The notes under the pieces are model-generated. The model did not search any database. It was not told the origin of the DNA and saw nothing but the letters and a program-made list of their open reading frames with translations. The position numbers and the translations under genes are program-made. A DNA stretch of 64,000 nucleotides from Rhodocyclaceae bacterium. Lineage in GTDB: Bacteria; Pseudomonadota; Gammaproteobacteria; Burkholderiales; Rhodocyclaceae. Shown here one piece after another: positions 20,141 through 29,695 of this stretch. The stretch covers positions 1-64,000 of the forward strand of contig JAQTZQ010000001.1 of the NCBI GenBank assembly GCA_028687645.1, given 5' to 3'. Positions within the stretch are counted from its first letter, which is position 1, and each line of letters begins with the position of its first letter.

Positions 20141-20983
20141 ATGAGCTACCAAGCCACAGCTTTCAAAGTGATGATTGCTTCACCGGTGGATGTGCCTGCG
20201 GAGCGTAAGGTCATCCGAGAGATGATTACCGAGTGGAACAACGTTAACGCGGACTTGCGCCGTACCGTTTTGCTTGCGGTAGGCTGGGAAACACACTCAG
20301 CACCGGAAATGGGTGAGCGCGCTCAGGCGATCATCAACAAACGCATTCTGGCTGATTGCGACCTTTTGGTAGGCGTCTTCTGGACCCGACTTGGCACTGC
20401 GACCGGCGACTACGCGAGCGGAACTGTCGAAGAAATTGAGGAACACCTTCGGGCAGGAAAGCCGGCCATGTTGTACTTCTCGAATCAGCCAGTCGAGCAG
20501 GGCAGCGTGGATCAGGCGCAGTACCAACGGTTGCTTGAATTTCGCTCATCGTGCCAATCTCGTGGTCTTCTTGAGTTCTACTCTGACTTGAGTGAATTCA
20601 GAGAAAAACTCTACCGGCAACTGCAAATCACGTTGAATAGCCATGAGTATTTCTCAACGGCGGCGATTCACGAAGCTCTGCCTCTAGCCGCCACTCTTCC
20701 TGCGTCTGCCCCCCTTTCTAAAGAAGCCGCAGTGCTGCTGACTGAGGCGGCTGCGGCTGATGGTCAGATCATCTACTTGCACATGCTTAATGGAACGTTG
20801 GTGCAAGTTGGGCAGGAGAATTATGCAGGCGACGGCGATGCTCGGTCACTGGCTCGATGGGAAGGGGCTGTCGATGAGCTAGAGCACCTTGGGTTCATTG
20901 CCGCTCAGGGCAACAAACGAGAAGTTTTTAAAGTCACCAGTGATGGTTTTGATGCAGCGGATCAAATTGCTGATTCAGCATGA
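20141..20983 (+). CDS. DUF4062 protein with C-terminal winged-helix-like region
   Basis: FKVMIASPVDVPAERKVIREMITEWN...LLAVGWETHSAPEMGERAQAIINKRILADCDLLVGVFWTRLGT. Confidence 0.8.
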   Translation: MSYQATAFKVMIASPVDVPAERKVIREMITEWNNVNADLRRTVLLAVGWETHSAPEMGERAQAIINKRILADCDLLVGVFWTRLGTATGDYASGTVEEIEEHLRAGKPAMLYFSNQPVEQGSVDQAQYQRLLEFRSSCQSRGLLEFYSDLSEFREKLYRQLQITLNSHEYFSTAAIHEALPLAATLPASAPLSKEAAVLLTEAAAADGQIIYLHMLNGTLVQVGQENYAGDGDARSLARWEGAVDELEHLGFIAAQGNKREVFKVTSDGFDAADQIADSA

Positions 20984-20987
20984 ACAG

Positions 20988-21128
20988 ATGACACGATCCG
21001 AATTGACCGCCGCACTGTCCCAGCGTTTCCCTCAACTTGTGCAAAAAGATGCCGAAATGGCTGTTAGCGAACTGCTTTTCACTATCAGTAGTGCATTAGT
21101 TGAGCAAGTTGCCGAAGCTGGTTTCTGA
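20988..21128 (+). pseudogene. Truncated ihfB-like gene (46 codons)
   Basis: MTRSELTAALSQRFPQLVQKDAEMAVSELLFTISSALVEQ parallels the intact gene at 40581 and stops before the DNA-binding arm. Confidence 0.85.
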
Positions 21129-21129
21129 A

Positions 21130-21260
21130 ATGGCAATAGCCGATTGCCAACTCTTCCTGCCATTAATTGATGCGCCAAAGCTGTTTATCTCGCTGGGTGC
21201 AGCCAAAGTATCGGTTGGATTTCCGTCACCAGCGGCTGACTACGAAGACAGGCGGATATT
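21130..21260 (+). pseudogene. Truncated umuD-like gene relic
   Basis: KLFISLGAAKVSVGFPSPAADYEDRRI matches the UmuD N-terminal cleavage region (GFPSPAADY); the similarity ends abruptly. Confidence 0.75.
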
Positions 21261-21292
21261 GGCACCAGCTAACAGCAAAAAATCCGCGATCT

Positions 21293-22354
21293 CTATGCTA
21301 CGGTCGGCCCTGGAAGGTAATAATTCCCCATGCGATCAAGAGCCTTGGTTGCGCTCTCAAACCTTTCATCGATATGGCGACAGGTAGAGTCGATTGCCAG
21401 GTGTTCGATCCTAAGTTGTTCCGCACGATCGCGAGCCTGTTGCTTTTCTTTTCTGTCTGAAGAGCCTAGAAGCCAACGTCCCAGCGTAAACAACCCAAAA
21501 CCGAAAATTCCATCAAGTATTACCGAACCGATTCCATCAATGACAGCGTCACCTATCATGTCGGTAGCCAAATCGCCAAGCAAATCACCGCCAGCAATTG
21601 CACCAGCAGATAACGCTACCGATGTCGCAGCTTCTGAAACCGTGCGAGAGCCTTTTGCCACCCAAAATATATTTAGCGCCAGTGGTATCAGTGGAAGACC
21701 CAAGCCAAGCAAACCAAAATCATCGCTGCTGACAGCGTCCGAAAGTTGAGACTCAAGCTGCGCATCTGAAAGGTCTGAGACGCTCAACCCAGCGACGGTT
21801 CCTTGGTGCGACACGAGTTCCGATGTTGCAAGGACGTCGTATTCAGGATAGCGGTCCAGTGCAGATTCCACATACGCCACGTAATTTGTGGCCTTGAGTT
21901 GTACCAAATCCGCTACTGAACCATCAGCGTTTAAAATCTGCATATCCCAACCGGGCTGCGTAGCGCTTTCGGCAAGTTCCGCCTGTTGTCCAGGGTCGAG
22001 GTGAAATTCACCAACCCATTCGCCGTTGTTTAAACGGTCGCGGACAGATACTTCAAACAGCTTTCCTTTCCATGGCTGCAAAAGACCTTCTAAATGCTCA
22101 CCAGAATAATTGCCGACGTCTTCAATATTCAAATTGGGGAACGCTAACCGAAACGACTCTTGCAGTTCTGGTGTCAGACCTGATGGATCGAAACCGGCAT
22201 CAATATGCAGCCCCATGACAGCGGCGCTGCAGGCTGCGGCTTCGGCGAAGGTTGTGTTGCGCCCCTCCTGGAATCGTTTGACCAGGGTGTTGAAAGCTCG
22301 ACGTCCCGTGTGTTCTCGGGTCTTGTACTCAGCGTACAGATCGTCTAGTGTCAC
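21293..22354 (-). CDS. Uncharacterised protein: nuclease-like N-terminal region plus hydrophobic C-terminal helices
   Basis: LFEVSVRDRLN...GWDMQILNADGSVADLVQLKATNYVAYVESALDRYPEYDVLATSEL; then LGLGLPLIPLALNIFWVA and glycine-rich TM-like stretches. Confidence 0.6.
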   Translation of the reverse strand: MTLDDLYAEYKTREHTGRRAFNTLVKRFQEGRNTTFAEAAACSAAVMGLHIDAGFDPSGLTPELQESFRLAFPNLNIEDVGNYSGEHLEGLLQPWKGKLFEVSVRDRLNNGEWVGEFHLDPGQQAELAESATQPGWDMQILNADGSVADLVQLKATNYVAYVESALDRYPEYDVLATSELVSHQGTVAGLSVSDLSDAQLESQLSDAVSSDDFGLLGLGLPLIPLALNIFWVAKGSRTVSEAATSVALSAGAIAGGDLLGDLATDMIGDAVIDGIGSVILDGIFGFGLFTLGRWLLGSSDRKEKQQARDRAEQLRIEHLAIDSTCRHIDERFESATKALDRMGNYYLPGPTVA

Positions 22355-23313
22355 AGAACCCCCCCTTTTCCGTAGGCAAGGGCTCCTATAACGGCAAAGC
22401 CGGCAACAACGAGCGCCCCAACAATTAACCGAGATTTCTTGGCAAACTCAATTTGCTGGATTTGGTTTCGCTCAGATTCAACCTTCAGCGCTGCAAAAGC
22501 TGCATCTCCTGCAAGCTGACGCTCGGAAAGCTCATTGTAGGATGATTTCAAAAATCTCTTGTGCGCGTCCATATGGGTAGAAATTTTTTCTTCCAACTTG
22601 GCAATCGAATCATGGAAAGCATTCTGGGCGCTGGCAAGAAACTTGGCCTGCTCACCGACCATAGACTGTAACGCCAAGTGATTTTCCTTACTGGACGCTG
22701 TGATCGAGTGATCCTGTTGTTCGGAAAATTGCTTCTGTAGAACTCGCGTTTCCGACGAAAACGATTCGATTTGGTCTTTGGTGGCATCGATCAACGCCAC
22801 TATCTCTGAACGAAAGCCATCTCGTTGCCCGGCGGCCTCTGACTGGAAGCCCACAATCGCGCCAGTTTGTTGGGCAGCAAATCGATCAAGAAGAATCGTT
22901 ATTTCTGTCGAAAAGGCGGCAGTGTTGTTCTCGATAGTGCCAATCAGACCCTCGGCCTCTCCACGAAAGTCATTGTGTGCCCGTGAAAGGTTGTTCGTGG
23001 ATGTTTGAAGTGCGTCACCTGCTGAATTAATTGCATCATCTGCTTCTTGCGCAACCGACCTGACTCTCTGTACAAGAGTATCAATTTCATCAAGCACCGC
23101 CACCGCAACTTCTGCACGCGTGCGAATATCGGCCACGATCTCATCGCGCCGCCGGTTGATATCGCTTGTTACTGCGTCAACTTTCTCATGGTACTGGCCG
23201 ATGCGGTGCTTCTGCTCTTGAAGTTCTTGATGCATGCCGACAAGTACAACACCAGTCTTTTCGAGGTGCTTGTCGATTTTCTTTGTAATGTCATCGAACT
23301 GCGAGGCGCTCAC
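22351..23313 (-). CDS. Long coiled-coil protein with C-terminal TM anchor
   Basis: Heptad-like E/D/Q/A-rich sequence then KKSRLIVGALVVAGFAVIGALAYG; 4-bp overlap with next gene. Confidence 0.75.
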   Translation of the reverse strand: MSASQFDDITKKIDKHLEKTGVVLVGMHQELQEQKHRIGQYHEKVDAVTSDINRRRDEIVADIRTRAEVAVAVLDEIDTLVQRVRSVAQEADDAINSAGDALQTSTNNLSRAHNDFRGEAEGLIGTIENNTAAFSTEITILLDRFAAQQTGAIVGFQSEAAGQRDGFRSEIVALIDATKDQIESFSSETRVLQKQFSEQQDHSITASSKENHLALQSMVGEQAKFLASAQNAFHDSIAKLEEKISTHMDAHKRFLKSSYNELSERQLAGDAAFAALKVESERNQIQQIEFAKKSRLIVGALVVAGFAVIGALAYGKGGVL

Positions 23314-23381
23314 AGGTTATTCCTCAATATTCATTATGAATGCTTCGTCAAGCCTACCATTTTTTATAATGGAGTCGGTTG

Positions 23382-23999
23382 TTACTCGAGATCATAATCT
23401 GAAGCCGCTTCAGGCAACTCGTCGAAGCCCTGCTCAATCTCCTCAAACACTTCCCCCATATCAGGCTCAGGGATTCCCATGGCTTGCCGGAGCGCTGCTG
23501 CTGAGTGAGGCAATATTCGGATTCTGCGACGATCGCGGTCTGAACTGAACAGCACGACTGAGCGATTGCCGACCACAGTTCTCAAGCGTCGATTGACCGC
23601 ACCGACAAACGACCGCTTTAGATCATTCATATCGCGGTAAGGGCGCTCGTCACCCACCAGTTCATCAATCCCAACCCGTTCAGCAACAGCAAACAGGCGC
23701 AAGGTCTGCTGGCTCTTGTCAGCCAGGTTGCTAAGCATTTCACTCGCTTGATCAGCGGAAATACCAATCACCCTTTTCGCTGGTGCTGCATAACTAGGTT
23801 CGCCGTCATAAGACGCTAACGGTATTTCGTCGAGGGGGCCGACTTCTACAGCGTCGTGCCGCGACACAATCGGCACGCTGTTTTCGGTGCCCATCAGTAG
23901 TGTTAGCAGCTCTTGCTGGGTAGTGGGGGAAAGTCGCTGAAAGTCGCCCTGAGAGATCACCAAGTCCATATCGTCTCCTGAGTTAGTTACATGATGCAC
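23382..23999 (-). CDS. Hypothetical protein
   Basis: ORF with low-overlap context, divergent from ssb; likely start internal ([10 protein letters not shown]). Confidence 0.55.
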   Translation of the reverse strand: MHHVTNSGDDMDLVISQGDFQRLSPTTQQELLTLLMGTENSVPIVSRHDAVEVGPLDEIPLASYDGEPSYAAPAKRVIGISADQASEMLSNLADKSQQTLRLFAVAERVGIDELVGDERPYRDMNDLKRSFVGAVNRRLRTVVGNRSVVLFSSDRDRRRIRILPHSAAALRQAMGIPEPDMGEVFEEIEQGFDELPEAASDYDLE

Positions 24000-24099
24000 C
24001 GAACTTTATCACATGATATTGGTTGCATTGGACAATAAGTTGCGTAATATTCGTATCGTGCACAAACACTCATCCACAATACCCGTTAAGGAGAGCATC

Positions 24100-24564
24100 A
24101 TGTCATCGCTCAACCGAGTTGCTTTGATAGGCAATCTTGGCGCAGACCCAGAAACCAGAGCGTTCAGCGATGGAGCCATGGTTTGCAACATCAACATTGC
24201 CACTTCTGAGACTTGGAAGGATCGCGTTACCGGCGAACAGAAGGAAGCCACCGAGTGGCATCGCGTAGTGCTCTATCGCCGACTAGCGGAAATTGCTGAC
24301 CAGTACCTGCGCAAGGGTGCTCAAATCTACGTTGAGGGAAAACTGCGCACCAAGAAATGGACGGACAAGACGGGGGTCGAGCGATACATCACGCAGATTG
24401 AAGCAGACGAACTCAAAATGCTCGGCAAACCGAATCAAGCAACGACTAACCCGTGGCAGCAGTCGTCGGGGTCAGGTGCCGCTAATAAGACCGTAAGCAC
24501 AAAACCACCCGGTCGAAATGAACCGGGCATGGACTCATTTGAGGATGATGGCATTCCGTTTTAA
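24100..24564 (+). CDS. ssb: Single-stranded DNA-binding protein
   Basis: [20 protein letters not shown]...[37 protein letters not shown]-terminal tip [10 protein letters not shown]. Confidence 0.95.
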   Translation: MSSLNRVALIGNLGADPETRAFSDGAMVCNINIATSETWKDRVTGEQKEATEWHRVVLYRRLAEIADQYLRKGAQIYVEGKLRTKKWTDKTGVERYITQIEADELKMLGKPNQATTNPWQQSSGSGAANKTVSTKPPGRNEPGMDSFEDDGIPF

Positions 24565-24743
24565 CCCTCATCAACTGTGCTCTGGCAATACCGGCCACGG
24601 GGAAATCCTTGTATCCGGCGATCAGGAGATGACCGCCTGGGGCGTGGTGCGATGGATCATCCATCAGGTATGACAAAAACGTGTTCACCTCATGGGCTGG
24701 GCGTTATCATGATGACACTCACTACCTGAACATACTTAACACA

Positions 24744-25076
24744 ATGCCAACCACACCCCATTCACGTTTTCGGGTATTGCTGAAGTGGGCTTTAAGTATT
24801 GCGGGTATCGGAATTTTGCTCTACGTCGGCTACTTCTATTACTCGCTGGCAACGGGGGGAGATCGCATGACTGAAGTCTGCCGCCAAATGAAACCCGGCA
24901 TGCCCGTCGACCAACTCATCGCCCTTGCCAGTGAGCATGGCCTTGGGCCCAGCATGCCGAAACCGGATACAAAACTCACCTACTTTGCAGAACTGCGGAG
25001 TTTTGGACGTCATGCCTGCCGGGTTGAGCTTGAAAACGGCGTTGTGAAAAGCGCGACCTACAACTACGCTGATTGA
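24744..25076 (+). CDS. Small membrane-anchored hypothetical protein
   Basis: N-terminal TM (LLKWALSIAGIGILLYVGYFYYSL). Confidence 0.5.
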   Translation: MPTTPHSRFRVLLKWALSIAGIGILLYVGYFYYSLATGGDRMTEVCRQMKPGMPVDQLIALASEHGLGPSMPKPDTKLTYFAELRSFGRHACRVELENGVVKSATYNYAD

Positions 25077-25510
25077 TGCTGCTATCACCTTCCATGTCAT
25101 CCCTTTCCAAATATTTCGCTGAATATCGGCGCCTGTGGAAGCTGGCCACGCTTGCGATTGGTTTGGGTTTATTGATCGTCGGTTCGTTCGTATACACAGC
25201 CCCTGACTGGGATATTCCGATCTCTATCATCATGGCAGGATTTACTTATCTGACCGCAGGATGGTCGATGCACGTCATGGTTGAACGTCGTTGGCGTGAC
25301 TGGCCCCTGATGCTGTTTCTGACCTGGTGGTGCGTTGATGGCTGTTATGCGCTGTATTGGTGGTTGGTTGATCCGGAGGCGCTGGCGCTGATGCGGGACG
25401 TCAATTGGCCTGCTTCACTTTTACTTTACTGGGCATGCGGTCTGGTGTGGTTCTGGAACGGAACACTTCGGGAATTCCTGAGCACGATCAAGACTGCATT
25501 GCGCCAATGA
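25073..25510 (+). CDS. Small multi-TM hypothetical protein
   Basis: Several hydrophobic segments; overlaps the upstream ORF. Confidence 0.55.
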   Translation: MMLLSPSMSSLSKYFAEYRRLWKLATLAIGLGLLIVGSFVYTAPDWDIPISIIMAGFTYLTAGWSMHVMVERRWRDWPLMLFLTWWCVDGCYALYWWLVDPEALALMRDVNWPASLLLYWACGLVWFWNGTLREFLSTIKTALRQ

Positions 25511-25545
25511 CCATTGCCCAAACATCTATTAGAAAAGCCTTCATC

Positions 25546-25878
25546 ATGAACTCCGTATTCAAGGTAATCACCCTACCCCAAACCGTGGCCACCCTTAGCA
25601 TTGCTGCCAGCCTGCTGGTCTGCGTAAGCGTCAGTGCTGAACCTATTAAATGGGTGCCAGTAACGACCGGGACCCCGTCTGCTCCTATGCCTGGAGGCTA
25701 CAACCAAGGCCATCAAGGTGCATCTGGCGCGAAATACCAATACGATCTGAATAATCCAGGTGACCGAATTCGCTACGAGGTCGACCCAGCTGCGCAGCTA
25801 CGTGACCAAATTGCGGTCGACCCGCGCCGGGACATCGACAAGTCTATTGGCCAACAAGGCGGCGGCTACTATAGGTGA
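25546..25878 (+). CDS. Small exported hypothetical protein
   Basis: Signal-peptide-like start MNSVFKVITLPQTVATLSIAASLLVCVSVSAEP. Confidence 0.5.
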   Translation: MNSVFKVITLPQTVATLSIAASLLVCVSVSAEPIKWVPVTTGTPSAPMPGGYNQGHQGASGAKYQYDLNNPGDRIRYEVDPAAQLRDQIAVDPRRDIDKSIGQQGGGYYR

Positions 25879-25953
25879 AGTAAGCACTCGGAATTAAATA
25901 GACGCCCCTTCAACTGATCTTTATTTTCAAACGATACAAAAATAGGAGAGAAA

Positions 25954-27042
25954 TTGCCGTTTACGCCATTCCACATGGGCGCTGCGCTCATTGTTAAACC
26001 TGCTCTGACCCGAAACTTCAGCGTGATTACTTTCGGCATTGCACAGGTTGCAATGGATATTGAGCCGGGTATTGGCATGTTTACTGGCGCGGAAGTTCTT
26101 CACGGCCCCACACACACCATTCTGGGTGCGCTGGTCATTGCTTACCTCGTAATGCTTATCGCACCAAGTATTTGCAGCTACTTGCAAATGAAATGGAACA
26201 AAGAAGTCATTCACTATAATTTGCTTTGGTTAGTGCAATCTGAAGCCGTAACAAAGACCGCAGTGATTATTGGTGCATTCTTTGGCACCTTGAGTCATGT
26301 TGCCCTCGATAGCCTGATGCACCACGATATTCAGCCCTTGCTTCCATTTTCGCAGGGGAACCCGTTGATGGGCTTGATCACGCACGACGAGGTGTATCAG
26401 TTGTGTGGGGCGGCAGGCGTTTTGGGCGCGATCGCATGGGTTGCCATTAAATTCTTTCGTCGCTCCCCACAAGATGCCGGTGTCAGCGTAGCGCCTGAAC
26501 CGATGGGAGTTGATACACACAAAGGGACCTTTGTGCTTTGGGTTAAAGAATTGCGCTTTACTTGGTTCTGGATGTTCGTTTTAACGGTCATGCCCAGTGT
26601 TCTATACGGCTCATCAATCTTTTCAAGGACGGTTTTGATGGCCGCTGTTGTTATAGGCATTCCATCTGTTGCCATTGCTCGCTTGATTGCCAAGGGCACA
26701 AAAAATGGTTTGAGGCGATTGGCGGTTATGCTGCTGATGCCATTGATGGCACTGACCTACGTCTCCCAGGTTGATCAGCAAATTCCGGAAAACGCTACCC
26801 CGATCACGATAGCCCTTGAGTCCTTTCGGTTGGAAACGGGGAACTACCCAGACACACTGGAAACGCTCATTCCAAAGCACTTGGCGAAGATGCCAGTGTT
26901 AAGGTTTTCAATTGAACAACCGCACGTAACCTACAGAGTCACGAACGGAAAACCATACTTGTCACTCCCTTCAGCAATGGGTGACATGTTTGCAATATTT
27001 GAGTACAACTTTGAAACCAAAGTCTGGATACAGTATTTCTGA
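25954..27042 (+). CDS. YdjM-like membrane metal-dependent hydrolase family protein with pseudopilin-like C-terminus
   Basis: MPFTPFHMGAAL...MDIEPG...HGPTHTILGA...LSHVALDSLMHHDIQPL; C-term ITIALESFRLETGNYPDTLETLIPKHL. Confidence 0.6.
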   Translation: MPFTPFHMGAALIVKPALTRNFSVITFGIAQVAMDIEPGIGMFTGAEVLHGPTHTILGALVIAYLVMLIAPSICSYLQMKWNKEVIHYNLLWLVQSEAVTKTAVIIGAFFGTLSHVALDSLMHHDIQPLLPFSQGNPLMGLITHDEVYQLCGAAGVLGAIAWVAIKFFRRSPQDAGVSVAPEPMGVDTHKGTFVLWVKELRFTWFWMFVLTVMPSVLYGSSIFSRTVLMAAVVIGIPSVAIARLIAKGTKNGLRRLAVMLLMPLMALTYVSQVDQQIPENATPITIALESFRLETGNYPDTLETLIPKHLAKMPVLRFSIEQPHVTYRVTNGKPYLSLPSAMGDMFAIFEYNFETKVWIQYF

Positions 27043-27089
27043 ATATTTTTTGTGGCGTAAGTTTTTGCCCCGCGCGGGGGGAGGTGGTT

Positions 27090-27302
27090 TCACGCAAACA
27101 AATCAGGCTGTGGTTGCCGCAAACTATCTCGACTAACGGTGAGCCGAACGTTGATGCCCTTTTTACCAATGGCCTCAACAATCATGCACCCACGAACTGC
27201 TTCAGCAATCACGATGACGTTACGTGTCAGCGCCTTCGTCCTGCCGACGTAGGTAGCCATGTTGCCAGGGGTGGGTGTCCAAGATGTCATTTCGTGAATC
27301 AT
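27090..27302 (-). CDS. Small protein ending in a putative beta-clamp-binding motif
   Basis: 70 aa ending VRLTVSRDSLRQPQPDLFA; intergenic on both sides. Confidence 0.5.
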   Translation of the reverse strand: MIHEMTSWTPTPGNMATYVGRTKALTRNVIVIAEAVRGCMIVEAIGKKGINVRLTVSRDSLRQPQPDLFA

Positions 27303-27499
27303 AGCCCTTTGAGTTGCCTTTGTATCCGTGCGGACTAAAACCCAGCTTCTGGGCTGATTCAGAGCAGTTCAACACGGCATCCGCTATGTTCAGCAACAAA
27401 ATACAAGTCACCGAACATCTGCTGTTTTCCAAGCAGAAGCCCGCCAGCAATCACGCTAATCAGGCAAAATGTCTATTTGCCGAAATTCATCTGGAATTT

Positions 27500-28018
27500 A
27501 TGAATCGTCTGCTGTCAGCCATTGCCTTTGCCGCCCATAAACACCGTGACCAAAGACGCAAGGACCTCGTTGCATCCCCATACATCAACCACCTCATCGG
27601 GCTGGCCAATGTATTGGCCAACGAAGCCGGCATCGAAGATGAACGTATTCTGATTGCTGCCATCCTGCACGACACAATCGAAGATACCGAGACCACCGAG
27701 CAAGAACTCATCCGTGATTTCGGTAAAGAAGTCGCAGATATCGTTATGGAAGTGTCTGACGACAAGTCGTTGTCAAAAGCGGAACGCAAGCAACTTCAAA
27801 TTGAACATGCTGCCACCATCAGTCGGCGCGCCAAGGTCGTCAAACTGGCCGACAAAATCTGCAACCTGCGCGATATCGCCAATAATCCACCGGCAGACTG
27901 GACCCTTGAACGCAAACAGGGATACTTCGACTGGGCTAAGTCTGTGGTCGATGCCTTGCGTGGCACTCATCCGGCGCTCGAACATCTATTTGACGAAGCC
28001 TACAAACTTCGCCCCTGA
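27500..28018 (+). CDS. HD-domain (p)ppGpp hydrolase-like protein (MESH1/SpoT-HD type)
   Basis: AFAAHKHRDQRRKDLVASPYINHLIGLANVLANEAGIEDERILIAAILHDTIEDTETTEQEL...KAERKQLQIEHAATISRRAKVVKLADKICNLRDI. Confidence 0.88.
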   Translation: MNRLLSAIAFAAHKHRDQRRKDLVASPYINHLIGLANVLANEAGIEDERILIAAILHDTIEDTETTEQELIRDFGKEVADIVMEVSDDKSLSKAERKQLQIEHAATISRRAKVVKLADKICNLRDIANNPPADWTLERKQGYFDWAKSVVDALRGTHPALEHLFDEAYKLRP

Positions 28019-28022
28019 CTCG

Positions 28023-29684
28023 ATGCCCACGTTTCTCGACGTCCAATTCAAAGATAAAGACCAAGCGAAAGCACTCGGTGCCCGTTGGGATGGCACGGCC
28101 AAAAAATGGTATGTCCCTGATGGCAAGGAATTGGCCCCTTTCAATGCCTGGTTGCCGGTAGCACTGCGTGGCACCGCACCCGCACCAGTTGCCAATACGG
28201 CACTAACGCCATCCGATGGGTTTGGAAACGATGTTGCTCTAGCCAAGAAGGGTATGACCCTCTCGGAATTGCTGGCCGGTGTCTCCTTAGCGGTGGCTCA
28301 AGCTTTCAAATCGGGTGTCTGGACCATGGTCGAAGTCGTAGAAGCTCGAACCAAGAATGGTCATGTCTACCTTGAACTATCCGAGCGCACCCTAGAAGGC
28401 AGTGTTCTGGCTACGGCACGAGCAACCCTCTGGGCGACCACGGCCAACAAAATCCTGCCCGAATTCGAGCGGGCAACCGGTGCCACCATTGCCCCGGGCA
28501 TCAAATTATTGGTGCGTGCTAAACCCGTCTTCAAGGCGCAATACGGATTCAGCATTGAAATTGATGCCATCGACCCCGAATACACCTTGGGTGACCTTGA
28601 GGCTCGTAAACGGGAAATCCGTACGCGCCTGCAACAAGAAGGCATCTACGACGCCAACAAAAAACTAACGTCCCCATGGAATTTCAATGCAGTACTCGTC
28701 GTCGCTCCACAAGGCGCTGCCGGCCTGGGTGATTTCCAGGCGGAGGCAACTCGCCTCGAACGATTCGGTATCTGCCGCTTTGTTTATGCCACCAGCCGAT
28801 TCCAAGGGGAGGGCGCTGCCAACGAAATCAAAGCGGCTCTCCAGTCTGCGCTTGAGCAATGGCGTGATTCCGGCATGCCGTCACCTGACGCGATAGTCAT
28901 CATCCGTGGTGGTGGTGCGGTCAATGACCTAGCCTGGTTAAACGACTACGAACTCGCCAAGGTCATCTGCACGATGAAAGTTCCCGTACTGACTGGCATC
29001 GGTCACGAGCGCGACAACACTATCCTCGATGAAGTGTCGAACATTCGCTTCGATACCCCGAGCAAGGTGGCCGCTGGAATTGAGAAAATCATCAAAAAAC
29101 GGGTAGAGGAGGCCAAAGCCAGCTTTGCGCTGCTGACCAACTTTGCAACGCGAGCAGTCAATAACGCCAACGGTCGTCTCGATAGGGATTTCACCGCTAT
29201 CCAGGCCGGGGCGGTACGTCAGCTGGCAACCACCAAGCAGCACACCCAAGCGATGATGAGTGAGGTGCGTCATGAAACGCATCAACAATTATCCGAAGCC
29301 AAACGCGCAGTGCCCGCCTTGTTCTCGGAAATCCGGGTAGAAGCGAGCAATGTTGTCAAAACGGCAAGAACGCTGACAACCAATCGGCTGGATGCAATAC
29401 GAGACCGAGCGACCGTTGATTTACTGCGCAGTCGGGAATCGCTAAGGCAAGAATTCGCTGACTTGGTGACATCCGCCCGCCGCGCAATCGCCGACGCAAA
29501 ACAAACATCACAAGCCCTGGTCTTAGAAATTACCGGCCAAGGGCCACAGAAAACCTTGGGGCGCGGGTTTGCCATCGTGCGCGATGAACAAGGACAGCCA
29601 ATAACCTCAGCTACCGGCGCGAAGCCTGGGGTAGGGATGGAAATTGAATTCAGGGATGGCCGTCTGGCTGCCCAAGCAAAATAG
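28023..29684 (+). CDS. xseA: Exonuclease VII large subunit with N-terminal DUF5710-like domain
   Basis: MPTFLDVQFKDKDQAKALGARWDGTAKKWYVPDG then XseA core PDAIVIIRGGGAVNDLAWLNDYELAKVICTMKVPVLTGIGHERDNTILDEV. Confidence 0.9.
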   Translation: MPTFLDVQFKDKDQAKALGARWDGTAKKWYVPDGKELAPFNAWLPVALRGTAPAPVANTALTPSDGFGNDVALAKKGMTLSELLAGVSLAVAQAFKSGVWTMVEVVEARTKNGHVYLELSERTLEGSVLATARATLWATTANKILPEFERATGATIAPGIKLLVRAKPVFKAQYGFSIEIDAIDPEYTLGDLEARKREIRTRLQQEGIYDANKKLTSPWNFNAVLVVAPQGAAGLGDFQAEATRLERFGICRFVYATSRFQGEGAANEIKAALQSALEQWRDSGMPSPDAIVIIRGGGAVNDLAWLNDYELAKVICTMKVPVLTGIGHERDNTILDEVSNIRFDTPSKVAAGIEKIIKKRVEEAKASFALLTNFATRAVNNANGRLDRDFTAIQAGAVRQLATTKQHTQAMMSEVRHETHQQLSEAKRAVPALFSEIRVEASNVVKTARTLTTNRLDAIRDRATVDLLRSRESLRQEFADLVTSARRAIADAKQTSQALVLEITGQGPQKTLGRGFAIVRDEQGQPITSATGAKPGVGMEIEFRDGRLAAQAK

Positions 29685-29695
29685 GAAAAACGGAA

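Noticed and set aside
24482-24688. 68-aa minus-strand ORF resembling antitoxin-type proteins
   Set aside because: Overlaps the ssb 3' end and similarity is too weak to support.
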